Below, in pieces: positions 22,800 to 31,404 of a stretch of DNA of 64,000 bases. The DNA comes from Gibbsiella quercinecans (GTDB lineage: Bacteria; Pseudomonadota; Gammaproteobacteria; Enterobacterales; Enterobacteriaceae), in assembly GCF_002291425.1 (NCBI RefSeq), contig NZ_CP014136.1, positions 3,782,001 through 3,846,000 on the forward strand, given 5' to 3'. The notes below the pieces were generated by a model. It ran no database searches and had not been told where the DNA came from. It saw only the letters and a list, made by a program, of their open reading frames with translations. Position 1 is the stretch's first letter, and each line of letters begins with the position of its first letter. The translations under genes and the position numbers were made by a program.

Positions 22800-22902
22800 G
22801 GATTATTCTGAAACCCTTATTTATATTAATAAAGTTATTGTTTCATCTGTCGTTTGCGGTAAGGTCGCACTGCTATTTAGAAATAAAAATAAGGAGAAAT
22901 TA

Positions 22903-23238
22903 ATGTATTTACGGCCGGATGAAGTGGCTAGAGTGTTGGAGAGTGCCGGCTTTGTACGTGATTATGTCAGCGACCAGGCCTATGGTTACCGCAAGGGCGA
23001 ACACTATGTGTATGTTAACCGGGAAGCGCGTTTGGGGCGAACAGCCCTGGTGATCCACCCCGCGCTGAAAGAGAAGAGCCAGCATTTTGCCTCGCCGACC
23101 TCACCGGTGCGCACCAGCGAGCAGTATCTCGAATTCCCTCTGGACTTAAGTGGTGATGCGCCAACCCAGCGTTATGGTATCCCTCACGGTTTTAGCTCCC
23201 GCGATGCGCTTTCACGCTATCTGTACAGCATGTTCTGA
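22903..23238 (+). CDS. ygaC: DUF2002-family protein YgaC
   Basis: 111-residue soluble protein beginning [18 protein letters not shown] and containing [21 protein letters not shown] and [10 protein letters not shown], all typical of YgaC (DUF2002), a small structured protein of unknown function. AAGGAG stands 7 nt before the ATG. In E. coli ygaC lies next to ygaM and nrdH, so this is displaced backbone. An imperfect hairpin with a C/G-rich stem follows at about 23240-23268, between this gene and the convergent DUF1198 gene. Confidence 0.88.
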   Translation: MYLRPDEVARVLESAGFVRDYVSDQAYGYRKGEHYVYVNREARLGRTALVIHPALKEKSQHFASPTSPVRTSEQYLEFPLDLSGDAPTQRYGIPHGFSSRDALSRYLYSMF

Positions 23239-23269
23239 TGCGTTTTCCCCCGGCTGAGGGGGAACGCAC

Positions 23270-23716
23270 TCACAGCGCTACCAGCACCTCATGGTTGAAA
23301 CGCTCGTTATAGCTGCGGCGAAACTGCGCCAGCTCAAACGCGTCCAGATCCATATCGGCAAAATAAAACAGCGCGGCCTCGGTGTGCTCACTGAGCAACT
23401 CCGGCGACAGGCCCGCGCGTATTAATATTTCGCGCCAGTGGCCGATCTGCTCATCGTCCGCCTGTTTGACAAAGGTGGCATAGATAAAGATCAGATAGGC
23501 TGCCTGATGCATTTCTTCGGTGTAGCCGTTATTCAGCATCCTGATGAAATTTTGGCTTTGGCGCGGCCCCATTTCCTGCATCATCGACTCAATCAGCAAG
23601 GGTTTGATCTTCAGCCGATGCGCCAGTGAAGCCACCGCTTTGCGGGTATCGGAAGTCAGGATGAAGTAACCCGCGATAAAAACGAATACCAAGGCAGCGA
23701 TGATGATCCACGTCAT
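23270..23716 (-). CDS. DUF1198-family (YicN-like) single-helix membrane protein
   Basis: 148 residues: an N-terminal membrane helix (MTWIIIAALVFVFIAGYFIL) followed by a soluble helical domain (SDTRKAVASLAHRL, ESMMQEMGPRQSQNFIRMLN). The layout and the first 60 residues resemble the DUF1198/YicN family, whose role is unknown. Convergent with ygaC. The next gene, at 23766, has the same direction with a 49-bp gap and may be co-transcribed upstream of it. Confidence 0.7.
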   Translation of the reverse strand: MTWIIIAALVFVFIAGYFILTSDTRKAVASLAHRLKIKPLLIESMMQEMGPRQSQNFIRMLNNGYTEEMHQAAYLIFIYATFVKQADDEQIGHWREILIRAGLSPELLSEHTEAALFYFADMDLDAFELAQFRRSYNERFNHEVLVAL

Positions 23717-23765
23717 GACGTTGTCTTATTGTGTTGGGGCGCTGTGCCGGGCTATAGGCACCGGC

Positions 23766-24104
23766 TTAGTGCTCATTGCCAAAACTGCCGCCGGGGCGCG
23801 TTTGCGAATTATGCAGGTGGTGGTTGAAGGTAGCGGCATCTTTCGCCAGCGCATCCAGATGGGCGCCCAGCATTTTGATTTGTTTCACCAACGCATGCTG
23901 TTCCGGCACCGAACTGGCGGTGCTCAATTTGCGCCGCAACTGTTCATTCTGCGCGCGCAGAGCCGCTTCCCGCTGTTTGGCTTCTTCCAGCAGCTGTTGC
24001 AGTGCCTGATAGCTTTGCTGCCATTCACGGTGCTGCTTTTCGAAGCTGGCTTGCAATTCATTCATTGCATGTTGAAACCGAATATCCAGCTCGCGCATTG
24101 TCAT
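23766..24104 (-). CDS. Small coiled-coil protein of unknown function
   Basis: 112 residues from the ATG at 24104 (AAGGAAG upstream); a start at 24131 would add MSAAIRKKK. Nearly all of the protein is a predicted long coiled coil (DIRFQHAMNELQASFEKQHR, EEAKQREAALRAQNEQLRRK) with Ala/Gln/Glu heptads and a disordered C-terminus ending GSFGNEH. I do not recognise the family. Same strand as the DUF1198 gene. Confidence 0.65.
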   Translation of the reverse strand: MTMRELDIRFQHAMNELQASFEKQHREWQQSYQALQQLLEEAKQREAALRAQNEQLRRKLSTASSVPEQHALVKQIKMLGAHLDALAKDAATFNHHLHNSQTRPGGSFGNEH

Positions 24105-24309
24105 CTTCTTCTTCCTTATTGCGGCACTCAATCGAGGTTGGCAGTATAGCGAAAACTGTTCAGAAGCTCACCCGTTGCCGCACCCTTTGTTGACAATCTG
24201 TTACTTGCAACCCTGCGGCGGTGTCTTACAATCATCACTATCCCCTGACGGAGAAGGATCCCAGCCTTTTTTTTGCTATCCCCAGTAAGCCAGTAAGAGT
24301 GACACGACG

Positions 24310-24882
24310 ATGAGCAACGATGAACAAGGTTTTTTTGAGCAGGCGATGGCGGATGTGATCCCGCTCGCCGGGCGGCAGCAGACGCTGTACTTGAAACCGC
24401 AGGATTATGTGGATAAAACCCAGCGCCGGGAGGCGCGGGCCTTACCGTTGGACAACGTTCTTAGCACTGATTTTCTGGCGATTATTCCCCGAGCTACGGC
24501 GCTGGAATATAAACGTGAAGGGATCCAGCAGGGCGTGCTGGATAAGCTGCGCCAGGGGCGCTATGCCCTGCAGGGCAGTTTGAACCTGCGTGGCAGCACG
24601 GTGGAGCAGTGCCGGCAGGCGTTGTTTAGTTTTATTGTCCAGGCGGAAAGGCAAAACCTGCGCTCGTTGCTGGTTGTGCACGGCTATGGCCGGGCGGATG
24701 ACAGCCATGCGAACATCGTGCGCAGCTATGTCGCCAAATGGCTGGCGCAGCTCGAGCAGGTGCAAGCGTTTTGCCGGGCTTTACCGCGGGACGGCGGCGA
24801 TGGCGCCTGTTATGTCACGCTGCGTAAGTCTGCGGCGGCAAGGGCCGATAACTTCGAGCGTCATGCCAAACATAGCCGTTAG
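24310..24882 (+). CDS. smrA: Smr-domain DNA endonuclease SmrA
   Basis: 190 residues resembling E. coli SmrA (YdaL). The N-terminal LDNVLSTDFLAIIPRATALEY region is followed by a C-terminal Smr domain: LNLRGSTVEQCRQALFSFI, then VVHGYGRADDSHANIVRSYV, and GDGACYVTLRKS. Smr domains nick DNA or RNA; the E. coli protein has DNA-nicking activity. Single-gene unit; ATG at 24310. Confidence 0.9.
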   Translation: MSNDEQGFFEQAMADVIPLAGRQQTLYLKPQDYVDKTQRREARALPLDNVLSTDFLAIIPRATALEYKREGIQQGVLDKLRQGRYALQGSLNLRGSTVEQCRQALFSFIVQAERQNLRSLLVVHGYGRADDSHANIVRSYVAKWLAQLEQVQAFCRALPRDGGDGACYVTLRKSAAARADNFERHAKHSR

Positions 24883-24910
24883 CCAAAATATTTTAAAAAA
24901 ACTAATGAAT

Positions 24911-25040
24911 ATATACCCAAAATAATTCGAGTTGCAGGAAGGCGGCAACGCAGCGAATTCCCAGGAGCTTACTTGAGTAAGTGACTGGGGTGAGCGAAGA
25001 AAGCCAACACACCTGCAACTTGAAGTATGAAGGGGATAGA
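24911..25040. repeat. ERIC element (full length)
   Basis: About 130 bp with imperfect terminal inverted repeats (TATACCCAAAATAATTCGAG at the left; the reverse complement of the right end reads TATCCCCTTCATACTTCAAG). The core AGTAAGTGACTGGGGTGAGC is the classical ERIC2 primer site, and CCAGGAGCTTAC matches the ERIC1R side. Located between smrA and the cellulose operon, in non-coding DNA, as usual for ERIC. Confidence 0.9.
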
Positions 25041-25219
25041 GATTACGTTGCGTAATCAATAATTACGCCGGGTTTATATTTGTTTCCTTTATGTGCCTTT
25101 ACAGATGTTTTTCTGTACACAATAAAAATAATCTCGTGATATTTTTTTGATCTTCGTTACACTTTGAGTAACATTAAAGCGTAAGACGGTGTTTTTACAA
25201 TGGACTGTGTTTTTTTACT

Positions 25220-25309
25220 ATGAACCCGCCGTTTGTCTCCCTGATTAATGGTGATGTCAGTGCCTTTTGCGTGGATAAAAAGATAATCCAGACAGGGTTG
25301 CCTATATGA
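25220..25309 (+). CDS. Candidate 29-residue leader ORF before bcsO
   Basis: ATG at 25220 opens a 29-codon frame (MNPPFVSLINGDVSAFCVDK and nine more residues) whose TGA overlaps the bcsO ATG as ATGA. The overlap would couple its translation to bcsO. No good ribosome site precedes it and I know no homologue, so it may be chance. The DNA before it (25080-25220) is AT-rich and probably holds the operon promoter. Confidence 0.25.
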   Translation: MNPPFVSLINGDVSAFCVDKKIIQTGLPI

Positions 25310-26019
25310 ATAAGTATGATGATATCAAACGCTTTATCGAAAAAACAAAAGTAGAAGGCATTGATTATAAAGAGATAAATGAAAGGGTGGTGGAAGAGGA
25401 TCTGGCAACCTCAATGAAAAAATGGAGTTTGATTAAACAAATTTCCGCCATTGAAGAAGATTCCGATCCCCCTTTTGGTAAAGGCATGACCACCCAATCT
25501 GTGCCGCAGCCCGTGAGTGCGGAAGAGTTTGCCAATGCGGCACGGCAGGCGCGTAAGCAAGCAGAAACGGCTGCTGCCGCACCGCGCGCGCCAAAAGCCA
25601 CCTCTGCGCCTGCGATTGATCCTTTTTCTTCCGAAGTGCCGCCGCCGGTACCAGGCTCCCGTCTGATGGATTCCCTGCATGCGGTGCTGCCGCCGCAATC
25701 GGCGCCCACTGTGGCGCTGGAGGACGAAAACCCGGTGCTGCAAGTCGCATCCATTACCCCGGGCCACCAACAGAACCTGCTTGATTCCCTTAATCAGTTT
25801 TTGCCGCCAGGCCAGCAGGATGTTGCGCCAGCGGCTGCCCCTTCGCTGTTGGAGAAGGCGCCATTAACGGCGCCGGTAGCGGCTACACTGCCGCCAGCGG
25901 CAGCGGATAGCGGGTTCCGCCAGATGTTTAAGCAAAAAGCACCGCAGCAGGCCGCGGCATTATTACCTCGCGACACACCGCTCCAACCCTTGCTAGAGAT
26001 GATTGCATTATGCCGTTAG
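25306..26019 (+). CDS. bcsO: Cellulose biosynthesis protein BcsO-like with BcsR-like N-terminus
   Basis: 237 residues. The first 50 (DDIKRFIEKTKVEGIDYKEI, then LATSMKKWSLIKQIS) resemble the short BcsR domain, which in E. coli binds BcsQ and BcsA. The remainder is Pro/Ala/Gln-rich and probably disordered, with two short LxDSLxxxLPP repeats (RLMDSLHAVLPP at about 124-135 and NLLDSLNQFLPP at about 156-167). Pro-rich proteins of type I cellulose operons are thought to work with BcsD in arranging the synthase. AGGG lies 8 nt before the ATG; the 3' end overlaps bcsQ by 10 nt. Confidence 0.75.
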   Translation: MNKYDDIKRFIEKTKVEGIDYKEINERVVEEDLATSMKKWSLIKQISAIEEDSDPPFGKGMTTQSVPQPVSAEEFANAARQARKQAETAAAAPRAPKATSAPAIDPFSSEVPPPVPGSRLMDSLHAVLPPQSAPTVALEDENPVLQVASITPGHQQNLLDSLNQFLPPGQQDVAPAAAPSLLEKAPLTAPVAATLPPAAADSGFRQMFKQKAPQQAAALLPRDTPLQPLLEMIALCR

Positions 26020-26783
26020 TTTGCGTTTGTTCGCCGAAAGGTGGCGTAGGGAAAACCACGATAGCTGCAAATTTGGCCTATTCCCTGGCCCGCAGTGGCA
26101 GTAAAATCCTGGTGATTGATTTTGACGTGCAGAACGCACTGCGTTTGCACTTTGGCGTGCCCATTTCGGATACGCGTGGCTTTGTGGCGAATGCCACGGA
26201 GGAATCGGATTGGAGCCAGTTTATTTTAAAGGCCGGCTCTAATACTTTTGTGCTGCCCTATGGCGACGTGACGGAAGATCAGCGCCTGGCGTTTGAACAC
26301 CGTTTGGCGGCCGATCCGCTGTTTTTGAAGCGCGGCCTGAACGCCGTATTGAATTATCCGGGGCTGGTGATTATCGCCGACTTTCCGCCAGGCCCAGGGC
26401 CGGCGCTCAAAGCGGTGCAGGCCATTGCCGATTTGCACGTGGTGGTGATGCTGGCGGATACCGCCTCGCTGTCACTGTTGCCGCATATGGAGCAACATAA
26501 ATTAATCGGTATGCCGCTCAATAATAAAAATGGCGAGTATTATGTCGTCAACCAAATTGATACCCGCCGTACGTTAAGCCGAGATGTCACGCAGTTTTTT
26601 GAGCAGCGTTTGCATGAGCATTTATTAGGAACGGTTCACCGGGATGAGTGTGTGCCGGAGGCTAACGCTTCGCAACAGGCCATAATTGACTTTAATCCGG
26701 TATCTGCTTCGGCGTTTGATATTGAATTGATTAGCAAAAAGGTTGCCGCCATTTTGGGGATTAAAATCGGCGTGGGGGAATGA
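26010..26783 (+). CDS. bcsQ: MinD/ParA-like ATPase BcsQ
   Basis: 257 residues with the deviant Walker A CSPKGGVGKTTIAANL at about residues 5-20 and IADFPPGPGPALKA as Walker B region. BcsQ is a SIMIBI ATPase needed for cellulose secretion and polar localisation of the synthase in E. coli, where it pairs with BcsR. It overlaps bcsO by 10 nt, fitting a direct partnership with the BcsR-like head of that protein. Confidence 0.92.
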   Translation: MPLVCVCSPKGGVGKTTIAANLAYSLARSGSKILVIDFDVQNALRLHFGVPISDTRGFVANATEESDWSQFILKAGSNTFVLPYGDVTEDQRLAFEHRLAADPLFLKRGLNAVLNYPGLVIIADFPPGPGPALKAVQAIADLHVVVMLADTASLSLLPHMEQHKLIGMPLNNKNGEYYVVNQIDTRRTLSRDVTQFFEQRLHEHLLGTVHRDECVPEANASQQAIIDFNPVSASAFDIELISKKVAAILGIKIGVGE

Positions 26784-26838
26784 TTCGCACGATTAGATAT
26801 AAATAATTATCAATATTATTTTTTGGTGGCCTGATGTT

Positions 26839-28938
26839 ATGAATAAAATACTTTTTTATCTCCTGATGCTTTTGCTATTACCGGTTGCCGTGGTGATTAT
26901 CATTACGCCGATGGATAGCGAGAAACAGTATATTTTTGGTCTGATTAGCATCGCCATACTGTTTTTGCTGGGGCAAAGCAAAAGCAAGCGTATTACGGTT
27001 GTAATGGTCATCATGTCGGCCATGATGTCGATACGTTACATTTACTGGCGCACGACGGAAACGCTGCATTTTAACTCCACCATCGAAGCCATCCTAGGCA
27101 TCGGGTTATACCTGGCCGAATTGTACATCTGGGGGATCCTGCTGCTGGGCTACCTGCAAACCACGTGGCCGCTACAGCGCAAGATTGAGCCGTTGCCGGA
27201 TGACACCACACTTTGGCCGACGGTGGATGTTTATATCCCCACCTACAACGAAAGCCTGGACGTGGTGTGCGACACCGTACTGGCCGCACAATGCATTGAT
27301 TACCCAAAAGACAAAATAAAAATCTATGTGTTGGATGACGGCACGCGCAACGAGTTTGCCGTGTTCGCGGCGGACGCCGGCGTGGGCTACATTACCCGCG
27401 CCGAGCACTCGCATGCCAAAGCCGGCAACCTGAACCATGCGATGAAGGTCACCAAAGGCGAGTTGATCTGCGTATTTGACTGTGACCACGTGGCCACCCG
27501 CGCTTTCCTGCAGGCGACGGTTGGCGGTTTTCTGAAGGATCCCCGCCTGGCGCTGGTGCAGACGCCGCACTATTTTTATTCCCCCGATCCGTTTGAACGC
27601 AACCTGTCCGCCGCGCGTGCCATGCCGGGCGAAGGGGCGTTGTTCTATGGCCCGATTCAGCAGGGCAACGACAACTGGAACTCCACCTTTTTCTGCGGCT
27701 CTTGTGCGGTTATCCGCCGTACTGCGCTGGATGAAGTCGGCGGTTTTGCCGTTGAGACGGTAACCGAAGATGCCCACACCGCATTGAAAATGCAGCGTCG
27801 CGGCTGGAATACGTCCTTTTTGTCGATTCCGCTGGCCGCCGGGCTGGCAACGGAGCGCCTGGGGCTGCACATTGTTCAGCGTACCCGCTGGGCGCGCGGC
27901 ATGACACAGATTTTCCGCGTCGACAACCCGCTGCTTGGCCGTGGGCTGAAGCTACCGCAGCGCCTGTGTTACCTCAGCGCCATGCTGTATTACCAACTGG
28001 GGCTGCCGCGGGTGGTGTTCCTGACGGCGCCGAGCGTCTACCTGTTGTTTAACCTTAATATTATCTCCTCATCGGCCAGCCTGATTTTTGCCTATGCGCT
28101 GCCGCACCTGGTGATGTCGATCTATGTCAACTCGCGCATGAACGGCCGCTTTCGCTACAGTTTCTGGGGCGAAATTTACGATACCGTCATGGCGTTTCAC
28201 CTGGTATTGCCGACGCTCGTCACCATGCTGGCGCCCAAGCGCGGTAAATTCAACGTCACGGATAAAGGCGGGCTGCTGGACGTCGGCTTCTTCGACTTCA
28301 ACATCGTAAAACCGCACCTAATCGTTGCCGTGTTGATGATGATCGGTATCGGCTACGGCATTGTGCGGGCCATTTTCCACGATTACTTTGGCGTGGATCC
28401 GCGCGTAGTGGCGCTGAACGTGCTGTGGGGGGGATTTAGCGTACTGATCCTGCTGGCGGCGATCGCCGTTGCCAAGGAAACCCGCCAGGTGCGCAAAACT
28501 ATCCGCGTGGAAGCGGCGATCCCGGCGATTATCCACTACGCCAACGGTATTTCCCTGCGCACCACCACCATTGATATCTCTATGGGCGGCGTTCAACTGA
28601 TCACCCCGGATGAGCGTTACCTGAATGAAGAGATTGAGGATGTGGAAATTCAGTTATCTTCCGGTGCCGAAAGCTTCCCGGTGCGGCAAATCAGCGGCGA
28701 CAAAGATCGTCTTCGTCTGCAGTTCAAGAACCTGTCTTTACCACGGCGCCGTGAGCTGGTGCGCATTGTTTTATGCCGAGCGGACGCCTGGATTGGCGAG
28801 AGTTACCCACAGGATAACCCGCTGCGCTCTCTGGCCAGCATTGTGCGCTGTGTCTTTGAGCTTTTTTACAACACATGGAAAGAGCGTCGGGCCAAAAACA
28901 AGCCTGCTGCGCCTGCCAGCAAAGGTGAAGCGGCATGA
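26839..28938 (+). CDS. bcsA: Cellulose synthase catalytic subunit BcsA
   Basis: 699 residues: N-terminal membrane helices, a GT2 glycosyltransferase domain and a C-terminal PilZ domain. The catalytic motifs are complete: VYIPTYNE (about 131-138), DDG (166-168), DCD (214-216), TED with the general base (309-311) and QRTRW (347-351). PilZ has RKTIR (552-556) and DISMGG (579-584), the two c-di-GMP-binding motifs, so activation by c-di-GMP is expected. It polymerises UDP-glucose and translocates the glucan. Start ATG 55 bp after bcsQ; the stop overlaps the bcsB start (ATGA). Confidence 0.97.
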   Translation: MNKILFYLLMLLLLPVAVVIIITPMDSEKQYIFGLISIAILFLLGQSKSKRITVVMVIMSAMMSIRYIYWRTTETLHFNSTIEAILGIGLYLAELYIWGILLLGYLQTTWPLQRKIEPLPDDTTLWPTVDVYIPTYNESLDVVCDTVLAAQCIDYPKDKIKIYVLDDGTRNEFAVFAADAGVGYITRAEHSHAKAGNLNHAMKVTKGELICVFDCDHVATRAFLQATVGGFLKDPRLALVQTPHYFYSPDPFERNLSAARAMPGEGALFYGPIQQGNDNWNSTFFCGSCAVIRRTALDEVGGFAVETVTEDAHTALKMQRRGWNTSFLSIPLAAGLATERLGLHIVQRTRWARGMTQIFRVDNPLLGRGLKLPQRLCYLSAMLYYQLGLPRVVFLTAPSVYLLFNLNIISSSASLIFAYALPHLVMSIYVNSRMNGRFRYSFWGEIYDTVMAFHLVLPTLVTMLAPKRGKFNVTDKGGLLDVGFFDFNIVKPHLIVAVLMMIGIGYGIVRAIFHDYFGVDPRVVALNVLWGGFSVLILLAAIAVAKETRQVRKTIRVEAAIPAIIHYANGISLRTTTIDISMGGVQLITPDERYLNEEIEDVEIQLSSGAESFPVRQISGDKDRLRLQFKNLSLPRRRELVRIVLCRADAWIGESYPQDNPLRSLASIVRCVFELFYNTWKERRAKNKPAAPASKGEAA

Positions 28939-31343
28939 AATACAGTGTGAAAAACGGCAAGCGTTTATTTCGCGGCCATAAACTGCTCAGCAGCCTGCTG
29001 TTGATGCTCGGTATATTACCCGCAGCGCAGAGCGCTGCGGAAGAAGCCGCCCCTGCCGCCGGCGATGCCGCTGCGGTTACGTTGCCCGACTGGTTACCGC
29101 CGGCGCCTACGGCGCCGGCGGCTGTGGGAGCGGCTCCCACAGCCCAACAACAAACTGATGAGCCGGTTACGCCGCCGCCCGGCGGGCCAGCGGCGCAGCC
29201 GCTCGCCACGGATCTGACCGTAGCTGAAATGGGGCAGCCCGGCGGCCTGACGCTGAGCGGCGTGCAATTGCAATCCGGCATCACGTTCACGCTGCCGCGC
29301 GATCAGGTGATCACCAATGCCAAATTGACCCTGGTGCTGAAGGTGTCGCCGGCATTGCTTGCCCGCGACGCCTCGCTCGATCTGATGCTCAACGGCCAGC
29401 CGCTGGGTAGCCTGCCGCTCAGCCAGGATAGCGGCGGCAACGGTACCTATGAGCTGGATATTCCCGGCGCGATGATCGTCTCCAGCAACAACCTGAGCTT
29501 CCGGGTGAGCGGCAGCGACAGTATGACCTGCCAGGCGTCGGAATCCTCACAGTATTGGGTTACCGTGCAACCGAACAGCGTGTTGAAGCTGGAAGGGTTA
29601 CAACTGGACAGCAGCCCGGATTTGGGCCATTTCCCACGGCCATTCTTTGATTCGCTGCAAATGCAGGAATCGAAAATCCCGCTGGCGTTCTCCTCCACGA
29701 TGAAACCGGGCGACGTTAGCGCCGCGGCCATCGTTGCCTCTTATTTTGGTATAGTGTCCGATTATCGCGGCGTGGATTTCCCCGTGGTGCTGGGCGATCT
29801 GCCGGAGCAAAACGGCATTTTGTTTGGCCGGCCGGGCGAAAAAATTGGCTCGCTGACGCTGCCGGCCAGCAACGGCGCCTCACTGAAGGTTATCAATAAC
29901 CCGGTGAACCCGGTTTACAAACTGTTGCTGGTGCTGGGCAATAACGATGTCCAATTGCGCCAGGCCGCCTACCGGCTGGTGACCAGCCCGCTGCCCGATC
30001 AGATGGATACGGTGGCCGTGGACAACACGTTGATCCCGTCAAGGGCGCCTTATGATGCCCCGCGCTGGATTGATACTTCGCAGCCCGTGCCCCTGGGCGA
30101 ACTGATCGGCCGCGATCAGAACAATGCGCTGACATCGAACGGCATTTACCATGAGGGCATCAAGGTGGCCTTCCGCGCCGCGCCGGATCTGTTCATGTGG
30201 GATGGCCGCCATATTCCGCTGCGCCTGGATTATCACTTCCCGGCGGATCACTGGATTGATGAAGACCGCTCGCGGCTCAACGTGTCAATCAACGGCACCT
30301 TCCTGCGCGATCTGACGGTGAATAAAGTTGGCCTGCTGGAGAATATCTGGCGCCGCCTGGGGGGCGACAGCCGCCAGGAAAGCTACACGTTGCAGCTTTC
30401 CCCTTACCTGATCTACGGCGATAACCAACTGCAGTTTTACTTCGACATCAAGCCGAAGCAGGGCACACCGTGCAGCATTCTCACCAGCAATAACAGCAAA
30501 AGCCGCATTGACCCCCGCTCGTATATCGATCTGAGCGGCAGCTATCATTTTACCCAGTTACCGAACCTGTCCTACTTTGTCGGCGCTTCCTATCCCTTCT
30601 CTAAACTGGCGGATTTTTCCAGCAGCCTGCTGTTGCTGCCGGAGGCGCCTAGCGCAGGGGAAATCCGTAGCCTGATGAACATGAGCGCCCGTGCCGGTAA
30701 TGCTACCGGAGTGCCGGTGGGCAATGTGCAGGTGGCGTTTGGCTTGCCGGAAAACGCCCAGGAAAACCCGCTGTTTGCCCGCGATATTTTGGCGGTCAGC
30801 ACGCTGGCGAACAGCGGGTTTAACCAACGGTTGTTGCAGCAGTCGCCGTTTGACATCAGCGCTGACTTACTGGCAGTGAAAAAGACCACCCAGTTACAGC
30901 GCCTGGTGTCCTGGCTGACCGGTGATTGGTATACCCAACCGCTGGATGCCGATCGTTATCTGCAGTCTAACGGCGAGTGGCGCGGCTTTGTCAGCTACCG
31001 TTCACCGTGGTCGGCCAATCATGTTGTGGTGCTGGTGAGTGGCAGCGACGAGCAGGAATTGGCCAAAATCCATAACGATCTGAAGTCGCCGGAGATCAAC
31101 GCCGGCGTGCGCGGTGATCTCGCGGTGATCACCGATGAAAATGGCGTGCGCAGTTTCAGCGTTGGCCAACAGTTCCCGAGCGGCCAAATGCCCTGGCACA
31201 TGATGGTGATCTGGTATGCCAGCACCCATATTGTGATCCTGGCGTGGATCGCCGTGGCGCTTTCCCTGATCGCGGGCAGCGCGGCCTATCTGATGCTGGT
31301 GCGCCATTCGGCCAGGCGCTTGGGCAAGCAGCCAAAGAAATAA
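28935..31343 (+). CDS. bcsB: Cellulose synthase periplasmic subunit BcsB
   Basis: 802 residues. An N-terminal signal segment (hydrophobic LLSSLLLMLGILPAAQSA) is followed by a Pro/Ala-rich linker (about 38-85), then carbohydrate-binding and flavodoxin-like repeats, and a C-terminal membrane anchor (STHIVILAWIAVALSLIAGS) that completes the BcsA channel. It guides the glucan through the periplasm. The linker DNA holds two perfect inverted repeats (29097-29144). It overlaps bcsA by 4 nt. Confidence 0.96.
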   Translation: MKYSVKNGKRLFRGHKLLSSLLLMLGILPAAQSAAEEAAPAAGDAAAVTLPDWLPPAPTAPAAVGAAPTAQQQTDEPVTPPPGGPAAQPLATDLTVAEMGQPGGLTLSGVQLQSGITFTLPRDQVITNAKLTLVLKVSPALLARDASLDLMLNGQPLGSLPLSQDSGGNGTYELDIPGAMIVSSNNLSFRVSGSDSMTCQASESSQYWVTVQPNSVLKLEGLQLDSSPDLGHFPRPFFDSLQMQESKIPLAFSSTMKPGDVSAAAIVASYFGIVSDYRGVDFPVVLGDLPEQNGILFGRPGEKIGSLTLPASNGASLKVINNPVNPVYKLLLVLGNNDVQLRQAAYRLVTSPLPDQMDTVAVDNTLIPSRAPYDAPRWIDTSQPVPLGELIGRDQNNALTSNGIYHEGIKVAFRAAPDLFMWDGRHIPLRLDYHFPADHWIDEDRSRLNVSINGTFLRDLTVNKVGLLENIWRRLGGDSRQESYTLQLSPYLIYGDNQLQFYFDIKPKQGTPCSILTSNNSKSRIDPRSYIDLSGSYHFTQLPNLSYFVGASYPFSKLADFSSSLLLLPEAPSAGEIRSLMNMSARAGNATGVPVGNVQVAFGLPENAQENPLFARDILAVSTLANSGFNQRLLQQSPFDISADLLAVKKTTQLQRLVSWLTGDWYTQPLDADRYLQSNGEWRGFVSYRSPWSANHVVVLVSGSDEQELAKIHNDLKSPEINAGVRGDLAVITDENGVRSFSVGQQFPSGQMPWHMMVIWYASTHIVILAWIAVALSLIAGSAAYLMLVRHSARRLGKQPKK
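29097..29144. other. Two adjoining perfect hairpins inside the bcsB linker
   Basis: CCGCCGGCGCC/GGCGCCGGCGG (29097-29107 and 29111-29121, loop TAC) and GGCTGTGGGAG/CTCCCACAGCC (29120-29130 and 29134-29144, loop CGG) each have 11-bp perfect stems. They lie in frame, coding Pro/Ala/Thr/Gly, about 160 nt after the bcsB start. The first part overlaps the second by 2 bases. They could form mRNA structure; a codon-composition effect is the simpler alternative. Confidence 0.5.
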
Positions 31344-31404
31344 CGATGATGACAATGATAAACGCATTACCTATTAAGCAGCCTGGCGATTCCCGGGGTA
31401 GAAA

